A stretch of DNA of 64,000 nt from Aureibaculum algae. GTDB lineage: Bacteria; Bacteroidota; Bacteroidia; Flavobacteriales; Flavobacteriaceae. The notes beneath the pieces were generated by a model. It was given only the letters and a program-made list of their open reading frames with translations, ran no database searches and had not been told where the DNA came from. The position numbers were made by a program, and so were the translations under genes. Below, in pieces: positions 51,960-61,201 of the stretch; the stretch's first letter is position 1; every line of letters begins with the position of its first letter. The stretch spans positions 2,618,501 to 2,682,500 of the forward strand of contig NZ_CP040749.1 of the NCBI RefSeq assembly GCF_006065315.1. Direction: 5' to 3'.

Positions 51960-53078
51960 CTACTTTAACCCCTCTTTGCTTTTCATGCCAAATAGTATTC
52001 TGGGTATTTTAAATGGATAAATCAAGAATCTATATATTAGAAGTATTAACGGCAGAGAAGTCGCTATTAATAGTATAATTTTTATAAAAATTGAGGCCTC
52101 TAATTGAATGATATAATATCCTACCACAATAATAATGGTTTGATGTAAGACATAAAAGGGATATATGGCTTCATTACATTTTTTAAGAAACGCACTTTTC
52201 GTATTCAACCAAACTTGACCATACCCCAAGACTGTAATTACCACTGACCAACTCACCAACGCACAAACGGCATACCAAATATTCCATCTCATATTTATAG
52301 TTACATATGGAGAAATTACTTCGTTGGGTAAAAAATAATAGGTATAAAATAGAATTGTGCTGATTATAAAAGCAACAAAATTAAATTTTCGATACAATTT
52401 TAGATGATTCCAACTATTCTTTGACGTCGTAAAAATCATCCCAGACACAAAAAAGTAGCCATAAAAGAAAGTTGAGGATAGATTTGTAATCGCTTTTGAA
52501 TCGCTAGGGTATAGCTGTTTTAACAAAATGGTGATTAAAATTAAGGGAAGTACCCATAACAGCATTCCATATTTTCTAGTGGTAATTCGATCTAATAGCC
52601 CTATAAACCCATCCAATTTTGATGATCTTAAAAGTAAAATCAAAGGAATAAGTAGTACTGACAAAACAAATAAGTTTTCGATAAACCACAAGTGATTGGT
52701 TTCAAAAGAACCATTTCTATACACATCAAAATAGGAAGTATAGGTTTCTATATGTTCATAATAGGTTTGTGGCGGCACAATAAACAACACTCCAAAAACG
52801 AGCGGAATTAATAAACGTGTACTTCGTTCTTTCAAAAATTGAATCCAAGTTCTTTTTGAAAATGCAAACATTGTACCCGCACCAGAAACTAAAAACAATA
52901 AGGGTAATCTAAATTGCTCAAAAAACACCATTATATCATCCAATGTTTTACTAGTATCTGAATTCATAATATGAAATTTATCTCCATTAAAAGGCATTCC
53001 AATATGATGAAAATACACTGCGAGTATAGCAATTACACGTAACCAATCTAAATCGTAGCGTCGTTTAATTTCTGTCAA
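51960..53078 (-). CDS. Acyltransferase 3 family membrane protein (OafA/YrhL-like)
   Basis: The 372-residue protein has about ten membrane helices and the family opening RYDLDWLRVIAILAVYFHH (His20/21 candidate catalytic residues). RLPLLFLVSGAGTMFA lies near 57-72 and a late FYVLHQTIIIVVGYYI segment matches. Members move acetyl, succinyl or similar groups to sugars or lipids across the membrane. The acceptor here is unknown; no polysaccharide cluster is next to it. It follows a membrane LytTR gene on the same strand (104 bases) but has its own -7 box TAGATTTG (53104-53111). Confidence 0.85.
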   Translation of the reverse strand: MTEIKRRYDLDWLRVIAILAVYFHHIGMPFNGDKFHIMNSDTSKTLDDIMVFFEQFRLPLLFLVSGAGTMFAFSKRTWIQFLKERSTRLLIPLVFGVLFIVPPQTYYEHIETYTSYFDVYRNGSFETNHLWFIENLFVLSVLLIPLILLLRSSKLDGFIGLLDRITTRKYGMLLWVLPLILITILLKQLYPSDSKAITNLSSTFFYGYFFVSGMIFTTSKNSWNHLKLYRKFNFVAFIISTILFYTYYFLPNEVISPYVTINMRWNIWYAVCALVSWSVVITVLGYGQVWLNTKSAFLKKCNEAIYPFYVLHQTIIIVVGYYIIQLEASIFIKIILLIATSLPLILLIYRFLIYPFKIPRILFGMKSKEGLK

Positions 53079-53103
53079 AATCGTTGTTTTTATGTTGCGA
53101 TGA

Positions 53104-53111
53104 CAAATCTA
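53104..53111 (-). promoter_or_regulatory. -7 box TAGATTTG of the acyltransferase gene
   Basis: This is an exact minus-strand TAnnTTTG match 26 bases before the ATG at 53078. Confidence 0.45.
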
Positions 53112-53182
53112 AAAACAAATTACAATGCTATTTTTATTTTGTGATAGCTGGCAGGTAAAAGTGACGAAATACAAGGTTGTTC

Positions 53183-54088
53183 TTATTTTTTCGAATAGGC
53201 AGCATTAAAGTCGGCGATAGTTGATCTAGATACAGGAACCTTAAAGGAACCTTTTTGTAATTGCAAATGATACCCTTGTGCATTACCGGAAATGGATGCA
53301 ATTGCGTTTAAATTGACCAAATAAGAACGATGTGTTTTAAAGACGCGTGCATAGGGTTTTAATTGCTCCTCAAGTTCCTTCAATGTAATTCGAATTAACA
53401 CCTTGTGAATACCATTTTCTGCAGCAGTATAGACCTCTGTATAATTACTTTCCACTTTAGCGTAGAGAAAAGTATCAATTTTGAACTCAATGTGTTCATT
53501 AGATCCTGTATTTTTTATGGTAACGATAGTCGCATTAGTTTCTGGCAGCATTTTAGGCGACAACTTTTTTAAGCTAGCCGTATGTTTAGCAATAAGACGC
53601 TCCAAATTTAAGGGCAACACTATAGCCAATAGTAAGAACCCTACTAAAAATGTATTACGAATTTCTTCCCAAAAATATCGAAATGACCAATTATCAGGAT
53701 TGTTATAAATAAAATCACGAATTAAAAAATTTGCAGCACCTATAATTAACAGGATAATAGAAAGATTCAAAATTTCCTTTCCAAAGGTCCAATTCATCTC
53801 ATTTTTTACCGTTCTATTGACCAAATAAATATATAGATAGGCAATTGGAAAGGGCATAAAGGCATGAATAAACAATATCCATATTGTGCCAATTTTATGT
53901 TCTGCTACATTAACAGTAAAAGGTTCAAAAAAATAAGAAAAGCAAAAGCTCAAACTTGATATCAGTAGTAATACCAATATTAACCGCTGCTGGTTATTAT
54001 AATAATACGGATAAGGCTCTTTTAAATAGTTTGCAATTTGCATCAATAATATTTTATCTAAAGCTAAATTAGTTTTTTTAGATGACAC
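53183..54088 (-). CDS. Membrane-anchored LytTR transcription regulator
   Basis: The 301-residue protein has four membrane helices (about 30-155). A short linker and a C-terminal LytTR DNA-binding domain follow (about 195-301, KIDTFLYAKVESNYTEVY through FKTHRSYLVNLNAI). It has no receiver domain and no kinase beside it. LytTR proteins with membrane segments can be inhibited by a small partner protein (LytTR regulatory systems), but I see no such partner beside it. It probably controls a neighbouring gene such as the acyltransferase. A minus-strand box TATATTTG (54181-54188) may be its promoter. Confidence 0.87.
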   Translation of the reverse strand: MSSKKTNLALDKILLMQIANYLKEPYPYYYNNQQRLILVLLLISSLSFCFSYFFEPFTVNVAEHKIGTIWILFIHAFMPFPIAYLYIYLVNRTVKNEMNWTFGKEILNLSIILLIIGAANFLIRDFIYNNPDNWSFRYFWEEIRNTFLVGFLLLAIVLPLNLERLIAKHTASLKKLSPKMLPETNATIVTIKNTGSNEHIEFKIDTFLYAKVESNYTEVYTAAENGIHKVLIRITLKELEEQLKPYARVFKTHRSYLVNLNAIASISGNAQGYHLQLQKGSFKVPVSRSTIADFNAAYSKK

Positions 54089-54241
54089 TTAAAATCCCCC
54101 AACTATAGAAAATAAAACAGAAGGTAAGTAGCATGCTGGTGAAAATGTATTCAAAACTCATAAGAAACCAAATTGCATTACAAATATAGATTCAATCCTT
54201 GCGAATATATATGTAACCGCTTTAGACGCCATAGATGTGTC

Positions 54242-54249
54242 TACATTTG
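54242..54249 (+). promoter_or_regulatory. -7 box TACATTTG of the WG-like secreted protein gene
   Basis: This is an exact TAnnTTTG match 39 bases before the ATG at 54289. The divergent box TATATTTG (54181-54188, minus strand) serves the LytTR gene. Confidence 0.55.
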
Positions 54250-54288
54250 TTACATAATTAATAATAAGAATCTACAAATAAACAACAA

Positions 54289-55278
54289 ATGAAAACCGTA
54301 ATAGCCGTATTAGTTTTAACGTTTACTATAAGCTCTCAAGCTCAGAACTATAGAAAAATAGTACCCTTTAAGTATCAAAGTAAATGGGGTATAGTGGACT
54401 CTTTAAACCATGAGATTGCAAAGCCTGAATATACCAGTTTACATGTATTTAATGATTTTCTATATGTCGAATTTGATGGTAAAGACCTTTATAATTTAAA
54501 AACAGGTGAAAAACAAAAAGCTCCAGGCATCTATATAAATACCATTGAAGTAGATGGTGAAAAATATCATATTTTTAATACGGCGGCACATACGATTTTA
54601 GTGAATTTTGAAAAGAAGGAAACGATTCATCTTACAGAAAAATACAAATACATCAAAACCATTCCGCTCTATAATCATCAAGATAAAAAAGTAAATACTC
54701 TTGTTATTGGTGTTTTCGATAACCACGAGGTAAAGCTTCTTAAAAATGATAAAAATTTAACACCAATCAGTTCAACAAAATTTACTGATGAAGCTGTAGA
54801 AACTATAGAAAAGCGAAATAAATTTATTGGGTTTGCTTATAGAGACAAAGGCTATTTTGTATTTTACAATCACGATTTAAAAATTATTAAAAAGATAAAA
54901 ACCCTGCCTAAATCAAAGGATGACTATGAATTTTTTACGAGTGATGTACTAAATAAATTGCCAGTTATATATGGTGAAGAAAATGCATCAATAGGCTGTC
55001 TTAATTGTGCCAGCATTTGGGATAATTCATGGGACTTAAATACCTTTTTAGGAGACTCTCCAGAAGAATCGAATTATTATATCACCAAAGAAAATAGAGA
55101 CTACTTTTTAAAAAACAACTTAGATGCCAATTTTAAAATTGAAGTTGATTCTAACCTTTATGACTATGAGGAATCCTATGAGATGATAAACATTAATAGC
55201 ACAAATTCTTCTTTCTTTTGTGATTCTAGAATTGTAAAAACACCTCATATTTTATTTCCTGAAAAATATTTAAAATAA
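54289..55278 (+). CDS. Secreted protein with WG-repeat-like N-terminus, unknown function
   Basis: The 329-residue product has a signal peptide (1-18, TISSQAQ). The opening PFKYQSKWGIVDSLNHEIAK resembles a WG beta-repeat, but only one clear copy is present. The rest is beta-rich with no known domain. A CxxC pair (GCLNCAS) lies near 244-247. It is probably periplasmic or outer-membrane attached. A second secreted gene follows after 77 bases, and then a response regulator/kinase pair, so the group may be a signalling locus (inference). Confidence 0.7.
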   Translation: MKTVIAVLVLTFTISSQAQNYRKIVPFKYQSKWGIVDSLNHEIAKPEYTSLHVFNDFLYVEFDGKDLYNLKTGEKQKAPGIYINTIEVDGEKYHIFNTAAHTILVNFEKKETIHLTEKYKYIKTIPLYNHQDKKVNTLVIGVFDNHEVKLLKNDKNLTPISSTKFTDEAVETIEKRNKFIGFAYRDKGYFVFYNHDLKIIKKIKTLPKSKDDYEFFTSDVLNKLPVIYGEENASIGCLNCASIWDNSWDLNTFLGDSPEESNYYITKENRDYFLKNNLDANFKIEVDSNLYDYEESYEMININSTNSSFFCDSRIVKTPHILFPEKYLK

Positions 55279-55355
55279 TTAATTTAAAGTTACTAAACAT
55301 TCATATATTTAGTTTAAACAAACTAACATAACATGTTGTTATTAAACATTTTGAA

Positions 55356-55853
55356 GTGATAAATATATATTTTACTTTTTTATTAACATTCGCTATTTCC
55401 TACATCTCGCATTCGCAAATCACAGAACCCGAAGATTCTTGGAGTGGTACGTACCGTATGGAATTTTTGGACAAACCTGAACAAAATACAAGTCCAGAAC
55501 AATGGTATACCATAAAAAAAATTGCGAATGAGAATTCAGAAGAAATTGCCTCTCGCTACACCAGTGATTTAGAACGATGGGCTATTATACAAGTAGTCGA
55601 CACTACACAGCATGAAAAAAAGTTACGGCGGTTTTTATTTTCTGAAGATCACAATGAATACGAACAGTTTAATTGGACTGAGCAACATATAAAAGGCACC
55701 ATGAAATGCGTAGATGGTGGCAATATTTTCATATGTAAAACCACACCAAAAACCACCGTAAGCATTGATAATGAAAGTTTTTATTCCAACTCAGGTATAT
55801 TTGCGGTAGTGCTCCATCATGGCGTTTTCGAATTTTATAAAGAACCAAACTAA
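55356..55853 (+). CDS. Small secreted protein, unknown function (GTG start)
   Basis: The 165-residue protein starts with GTG at 55356; no ATG lies in frame upstream that would keep the signal peptide (FTFLLTFAISYISHSQ, cleavage about 20). The mature part is beta-rich with Trp (SWSGTYRMEF, RWAIIQVVD). I recognise no family. It follows the WG-like gene by 77 bases and precedes the response-regulator gene by 172, across one copy of an intergenic repeat. Confidence 0.65.
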   Translation: MINIYFTFLLTFAISYISHSQITEPEDSWSGTYRMEFLDKPEQNTSPEQWYTIKKIANENSEEIASRYTSDLERWAIIQVVDTTQHEKKLRRFLFSEDHNEYEQFNWTEQHIKGTMKCVDGGNIFICKTTPKTTVSIDNESFYSNSGIFAVVLHHGVFEFYKEPN

Positions 55854-55902
55854 CAAACAAACTTAGTTCAACACTATTTTCAAGGACAAACCTTCATCTA
55901 AG

Positions 55903-55951
55903 AAAACCTAATAGAATCTACAACCATAAAGGTGAAAATAGTGATAGAATA
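55903..55951 (+). repeat. Dispersed intergenic repeat, copy 1
   Basis: This 49-base segment, from AAAACCTAA to AGAATA and including AAAGGTGAAAA and TAGTGA, matches 61140-61190 at most positions with a 2-base gap. It lies 75 bases upstream of the response-regulator gene. Its nature is unknown. Confidence 0.6.
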
Positions 55952-56012
55952 GAGCTTTACAAATCAATACTAACATCCACAAAGTCTTTAATTTTAATAA
56001 AGCAGCTATTAG

Positions 56013-56020
56013 TATATTTG
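56013..56020 (+). promoter_or_regulatory. -7 box TATATTTG immediately before a response-regulator ATG
   Basis: This is an exact TAnnTTTG match that ends five bases before ATG 56026. The transcript would start at or beside the ATG, so a leaderless message is predicted. Confidence 0.55.
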
Positions 56021-56025
56021 TAGTT

Positions 56026-56772
56026 ATGACTAAAATTAAGGCAATATTAATTGATGATGAGCACGGTGCAAGAAATGTGTTAACAAATCTCTTAGAAAGA
56101 AATGCAGCTAATATTGATATTGTGGCAACTTGTAATAATTTAGAGGAGGGCGTACATCAAATTAAAGCGTTACACCCCAATGTTGTTTTTTTAGATGTTC
56201 AAATGCCTAACTATGCAGGCTATGAGATTGTAAACTTTTTTGATACTATAAATTTCGAAATTATATTTGTTACAGCATATGATCAATATGCCATAAAAGC
56301 ATTTGAATTGAATGCCATTGATTATTTAGTAAAACCAATTGATAGAACTAAATTAGTAAAAACAATAGGTAAACTTGAGCGTAAATTAAATCAACAAGCT
56401 GAATTAGTAGATTATCAAGCATTATTAAAGACCATAAAAGATAAGGATTTCAAAAAAATAGTAATTCCTGAATTAGGTAACAGAAGAATTGTTGATATTG
56501 ATTGTATTATTGCAATTGAAGCAAATGGTGCGTATAGCAATATCTATTTAAAGAATAATAAAACAATTACAGTTAGTAAAAATTTAAAATATTTCGAAGA
56601 AGTATTGCCTGAAGATTCATCATTATTTCGTTCGCATAGAGCATGGATTATTAATTTAGAGCACATAGAACTTATAAATAAAACAGAACGAAATATTATA
56701 TTAGCAAATGGTACAATTAGAGCCAAAATTTCTAGAGCTCGTATAGAAGCTTTTGAGGAAGCCATTTTGTAA
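56026..56772 (+). CDS. Response regulator, receiver plus LytTR domain
   Basis: The 248-residue protein has acidic residues DDE (10-12), phospho-acceptor Asp57 in FLDVQMPN, Thr in FVTAYDQYAI and Lys in LVKPID. A LytTR domain at about 145-245 ends with FRSHRAWIINLEHIEL. It pairs with the large sensor kinase 16 bases downstream. Target genes may include the two secreted-protein genes just upstream, which lie in the same direction, but I found no clear binding repeats. Confidence 0.92.
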   Translation: MTKIKAILIDDEHGARNVLTNLLERNAANIDIVATCNNLEEGVHQIKALHPNVVFLDVQMPNYAGYEIVNFFDTINFEIIFVTAYDQYAIKAFELNAIDYLVKPIDRTKLVKTIGKLERKLNQQAELVDYQALLKTIKDKDFKKIVIPELGNRRIVDIDCIIAIEANGAYSNIYLKNNKTITVSKNLKYFEEVLPEDSSLFRSHRAWIINLEHIELINKTERNIILANGTIRAKISRARIEAFEEAIL

Positions 56773-56788
56773 TACGTCATAAAACACA

Positions 56789-59704
56789 TTGATTAAAAAT
56801 ATATTTTTACTAGTTCTGGTTTCCGCTTCATTTCTAATGCAGGCTCAAGAACCAGTATCTGTACATTTATCAGAAAAAGATGGTTTACCTGATAAAGAAT
56901 TCTATAGTATTCTCGAAGATGAAAATGGTTTTATTTGGCTAGGTGCTGATAAGGGGTTGTATAGATATGATGGTAAAACCTTTAAAAACTACAATAGTGA
57001 AAAACAACTTGGGTTATCTGTTTTTAATATTCAACAAGCCCCTTCTGGTCTTATTTGGTGTAATAATATCTCTGGACAATTTTTCTATGTTGAAAACAAT
57101 AAATTAAACCTATTTATAGATTTAGGTAAACAGTTAAATGGTCAATTAGCAGATTTTATAATAAAAAACGAATATTTATATATACTTACGTTAAAGAAAA
57201 TTTATAAAGTAAATTTAAAGACCAAAAGTATAGAATACAACCAACCGTTAACACAAAGATATGGATCAATATTTAAAATTGATGATCGTATTTATTATGA
57301 AAACTTAAATTCAATAGTTCCGATAGTTACTGAGAAAAAAAATAAAGTAACAAATCTAATGTCTTCCCGTAAAGAATCTGATACTATAAACAATTATAAC
57401 AAAAACACTAAAATTTTTAAAGTAAGTGCTAACCTTGTTTTTAGAAAAGATAATTTTAATTCAAATCGTTTTTATTCAATAAATAAATCTAAAAACACTT
57501 TAAATTTAATACATCAATTCCAAGTTTTATCTAAAGAAAGAATATATAATACTTTTGAAAACAATAAGGAGATTTGGTTTGCCACAAGTACTGGTGTCTG
57601 GGTTTTTGAATTAAAAAGAAATCATTTTTTTCTAATCAAAAGATTTTTAAAAGATCGAAATGTTACTAATATTTTAAAAGATAAAGATGATAATTATTGG
57701 TTTACTACATTAAATAATGGCATTTATGTAATTCCAAATATTACTATAGAAACATGTATTATTACAGAACCAAATAAAAATATTAGCAGCTTAGATATTG
57801 TCAATGATAGTACGCTTGTATTTGGAAACACAAATGGGAATATAGGGTTTTATAATACAAATACGTATGTTGAAAAGATTATAAAGTTACCCTCAAAAGA
57901 CAGAGTATCTAAACTTAAATACCTCTCAAACAGTAACACTGTTTTTATCAGCAAAGATCTAAGTGCTTATTCTTTACATATTAATTCATTAAAATTAACT
58001 AAAATTGAAGGGGCAAGAACAGCAAAAAGTTTAACCTTACTGAACAATGATAATTTACTCTTCACGAGTTATAACTCAGCGATTGTACTTGAAAAAAGTA
58101 ATTTTAAAAATGAGAAAAAATATATTTCTGGAGAAAAAAGAACCTATGCTTCATTTTATAATAAAATAAATCAAACCGCATATATCGCTTTTGTTGATAA
58201 CCTAGTCTCTTATGACAATAATTGGAATTCTAAAAAAATTCTTTTTAATAACCAGCCCATTTACGGTAAATCTATAACAGAAACAGCTAATGGCACATTA
58301 TGGATAGCAACATTTAAAAATGGCGTATTAGGCATTAAAAACGATACAGTTATACAGCATTACACAACCAAAAACGGACTAACATCCAATAATGTACTTA
58401 TGGTTAAGGCAGACCAGAATAAATTATGGATTGCCTTGGGAAATAGTATTCAAGTATTGGATGTTGATTCAAAACAGTTAAAAACATTAACTAAAAGCGA
58501 TGGTATTTTATCTTATGACGTTTCTGGTATTGAAATAGTACGTGAAAAAGTATATTTTTCATCATCACAAGGGTTATTTTCAATACACAAAGACCAATCA
58601 TTTAAAACCCAAAATGCTGATGTATATTTTAATAAAGTAGAGATAAACGAAAAAGACACAATAATAACCTCAAAATACAGCCTTAAATATCATCAAAATG
58701 CTATAAATATTGGTTTTAATGTTAATGGTTTTTTATACAATCAAAAAAGAAAATATAAATACCGATTAAAAGGCTTTAACAATGCATGGTTAATTACAGA
58801 TATTGGAGTGAATTCAGTTAAATACAATAGTTTACCTACTGGTAAATATACCTTTCAAGTACAACCTATTTTAGATAATACGTTAGGTAATAACAAGATA
58901 AAATCTTTAATCTTCACTATAAGAAAGCCTTTTTGGAAAACATGGTGGTTTCTTGTTGCTTTGTCTATACTGATTTTAGGAAGCACTATTTTGTATTATA
59001 GAAAGAAAATAAAAATTAAAGAACACGAACGCGTTACGCAATTAGAAAAAATATCTTTAGAAAAAGAATTGATCAATTTGAATTTAACGGCACTTCGTTC
59101 ACAAATGAATCCACATTTTATATTTAATTCCTTAAACTCAATACAAGATTTAGTCCTTAAAGAAGATACCAATGCGTCATACGATTATATTGTCTTATTT
59201 TCGAAACTGATACGAAACACATTAACATACTCTAATCAAGATTTTATTCCATTAGAAAAGGAATTAGATTTTTTAAATATTTATTTACAATTAGAAAAAC
59301 TTCGTTTTGGAGAATCATTTAGCTACAATATTCACTTTGAAGGGAATGAGAACTTAGAAGTCCCTTCTTTACTGATCCAGCCCTTTATAGAGAATGCCTT
59401 AGTCCACGGTTTGTTGCATAAAGTAGGTGAAAAGAAACTAAGTGTTATTTTTAATTTTACAAATAGTATTTTACAATGTACTATTACCGATAACGGGATT
59501 GGTAGAAAAAAAGCTGAAGAAATTGCCAATCGTCAAGGCAATCTTCACGAATCATTTGCTTTACAAGCTATTGAAAAACGTTTAGAAATCTTTAAAAAAC
59601 AATTCAATCAAAATATTGGCTTTACCATTAAAGATAGTTATACCAATGAGACTGTAAAAGGGACAACAGTTGTTTTAACGATGCCCTTTAAAAAACAATT
59701 TTAA
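56789..59704 (+). CDS. Sensor histidine kinase with periplasmic propeller and Y_Y_Y domain
   Basis: The 971-residue protein starts with TTG (56789), the only start that keeps the signal peptide MIKNIFLLVLVSASFLMQAQ. The extracytoplasmic part (about 20-710) has two-component-type beta-propeller repeats (YSILEDENGFIWLGADKGLYRYDG, GTLWIATFKNGVLG). A Y_Y_Y domain follows (RLKGFNNAWL), then one membrane helix near 722-745 and a LytS-type kinase domain with MNPHFIFNSLNS (His776) and GIGRKKAEE at the ATP site. It senses an unknown ligand and phosphorylates the adjacent LytTR regulator. This is not a hybrid kinase: no receiver is fused. Confidence 0.92.
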   Translation: MIKNIFLLVLVSASFLMQAQEPVSVHLSEKDGLPDKEFYSILEDENGFIWLGADKGLYRYDGKTFKNYNSEKQLGLSVFNIQQAPSGLIWCNNISGQFFYVENNKLNLFIDLGKQLNGQLADFIIKNEYLYILTLKKIYKVNLKTKSIEYNQPLTQRYGSIFKIDDRIYYENLNSIVPIVTEKKNKVTNLMSSRKESDTINNYNKNTKIFKVSANLVFRKDNFNSNRFYSINKSKNTLNLIHQFQVLSKERIYNTFENNKEIWFATSTGVWVFELKRNHFFLIKRFLKDRNVTNILKDKDDNYWFTTLNNGIYVIPNITIETCIITEPNKNISSLDIVNDSTLVFGNTNGNIGFYNTNTYVEKIIKLPSKDRVSKLKYLSNSNTVFISKDLSAYSLHINSLKLTKIEGARTAKSLTLLNNDNLLFTSYNSAIVLEKSNFKNEKKYISGEKRTYASFYNKINQTAYIAFVDNLVSYDNNWNSKKILFNNQPIYGKSITETANGTLWIATFKNGVLGIKNDTVIQHYTTKNGLTSNNVLMVKADQNKLWIALGNSIQVLDVDSKQLKTLTKSDGILSYDVSGIEIVREKVYFSSSQGLFSIHKDQSFKTQNADVYFNKVEINEKDTIITSKYSLKYHQNAINIGFNVNGFLYNQKRKYKYRLKGFNNAWLITDIGVNSVKYNSLPTGKYTFQVQPILDNTLGNNKIKSLIFTIRKPFWKTWWFLVALSILILGSTILYYRKKIKIKEHERVTQLEKISLEKELINLNLTALRSQMNPHFIFNSLNSIQDLVLKEDTNASYDYIVLFSKLIRNTLTYSNQDFIPLEKELDFLNIYLQLEKLRFGESFSYNIHFEGNENLEVPSLLIQPFIENALVHGLLHKVGEKKLSVIFNFTNSILQCTITDNGIGRKKAEEIANRQGNLHESFALQAIEKRLEIFKKQFNQNIGFTIKDSYTNETVKGTTVVLTMPFKKQF

Positions 59705-60029
59705 GTTCTATTCAAGGATTTTATAAATCGCTTCTAATTAACTTCTGTACCTTTTTGGGTGCTTACCTAATCTAAAGAGATTTTCCAATTTTAAAAAATC
59801 ACGCTGCAATACAGCGATGCGATACTTGTTTTTTGATTACTCATACCCATATTTAAAATGAACAATAAATTGAATTAACTCATACTATTCCTTAGTTTTC
59901 ATTATAAATTCTTCCGTTAACAAACCCAAATTGCCATTCACAAACTGCTTGAAAGTAAAGATATTATATGGCTAATTAAGGCGTTAAACTAAAACGAAAA
60001 ACCAAATAGTAATTAATAAATTAAAAAAG
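59705..60029. other. Intergenic region, 325 bases
   Basis: I find no frame, terminator or exact -7 box. A short CGCTG/CAGCG hairpin near 59810 is too weak to name. The sequence is AT-rich with a slightly more GC part around 59800-59825. Confidence 0.5.
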
Positions 60030-61043
60030 ATGAAAAAATTAAAATTAGGAGTATTGTTTAGCGTATTAAGTTTAACAATAATGAGTTGTAGTAGTGATGA
60101 TCCAGATTCACTTACTACTGCTAATATTACCAAAAGTATTGATGAGAATGCCGCCGATGGTACTATTGTAGCTACGGTCTCTGGCACATCAAATGCTGGT
60201 AACGTTTCCTTTAGTATTTTAAACCAAACACCCGCTGGAGCAATGACTATAAATGCAGCTACGGGTGAGTTGACAGTTGCAGATGCAACTATTTTCGATT
60301 TTGAAACAAATCCAGAAATAACAGCGGAAGTGCAAGTGTCCACTGAAAATCTTATTGAAAATTCAAGTGTAATTATAAATTTAAATGATATTGATGATAT
60401 CGAATTTTTATTATCTACTTCTAAAAATACTTATAAAAATGCCTCTGATGGAAATTGGGTAGCTATAACAGTAGCAGAATACAATAATTTAGAAGATAAA
60501 CTAAATGAAGTTAGTAGAGCAGGTGCAAGTGAGGCCGAATTTAACAGTACCACTGCTTCTCAAGAAGGAGGTTCCTCTTCTTTTACCGTTTCAAAAAATA
60601 ATTCTGGACAACTCATCTCTAAATCCGTATCTCCTTCAAAAACAGCAACGACAACTATTCCTAATGGAGGGTATTTGATTGCTTTTAAATATGAAGTAAA
60701 TCCATATGGCGGAGCAATAACTGATGCTAAAGTAAAACAATCTAGCACTTCAAATTACAGTGGTTTTGCTAATATAGGTGGTAGTTTACCATCACACACG
60801 AGTACTGACGCAGATACATTCTACTTTGTTTTGAAAGGAAACACTACTGCAACAACTGCAGTAGGCCATATGGCATTTTATAAATCATCATCAAATTCAA
60901 CACTTTTTAAGCGAATTTCAGGGACTTCTTATTACTATTCAGGTTCTGATTCGAACATATTAGGTTCAGGAGCTTTTGATGGTGGCGGAACAGGTATTGT
61001 TTGGTTGCAACAAGGTTTGTGTACCACACAAAAGCAATGGTAA
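60030..61043 (+). CDS. Lipoprotein with cadherin-like domain, unknown function
   Basis: The 337-residue protein has a lipoprotein signal (VLSLTIMSC, Cys20) and a cadherin-like domain at about 30-118 with the signature segments SIDENAADGTIVATVSGT and NAATGELTVADATIFDFETNP. The C-terminal 210 residues are Ser/Thr/Gly-rich and beta-like, with no family that I know. A surface adhesion or matrix role is possible. It has a strong downstream terminator and is monocistronic. Confidence 0.75.
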   Translation: MKKLKLGVLFSVLSLTIMSCSSDDPDSLTTANITKSIDENAADGTIVATVSGTSNAGNVSFSILNQTPAGAMTINAATGELTVADATIFDFETNPEITAEVQVSTENLIENSSVIINLNDIDDIEFLLSTSKNTYKNASDGNWVAITVAEYNNLEDKLNEVSRAGASEAEFNSTTASQEGGSSSFTVSKNNSGQLISKSVSPSKTATTTIPNGGYLIAFKYEVNPYGGAITDAKVKQSSTSNYSGFANIGGSLPSHTSTDADTFYFVLKGNTTATTAVGHMAFYKSSSNSTLFKRISGTSYYYSGSDSNILGSGAFDGGGTGIVWLQQGLCTTQKQW

Positions 61044-61075
61044 TTCACAATTTAATAACGTGATTTAAAAAATTA

Positions 61076-61109
61076 AAAAGCAGGTTCGTTCTTACGAATC
61101 TGCTTTTTT
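61076..61109 (+). terminator. Rho-independent terminator after the cadherin-like lipoprotein
   Basis: AAAAGCAGGTTCGT pairs with ACGAATCTGCTTTT (one G-U) around a 4-base loop with six T residues. Confidence 0.88.
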
Positions 61110-61139
61110 GTTATATGATATCTATAGGAAATGAGTAAC

Positions 61140-61190
61140 AAAACCTAACACAATCTGTAACAAAAAAGGTGAAAAAATAGTGAAAGAATA
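61140..61190 (+). repeat. Dispersed intergenic repeat, copy 2
   Basis: This is a 51-base relative of 55903-55951, here between two convergent genes just after a terminator. The core AAAGGTGAAAA(AA)TAGTGA(A/T)AGAATA is nearly identical in both copies. Confidence 0.6.
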
Positions 61191-61201
61191 AACCACAGTT
61201 G

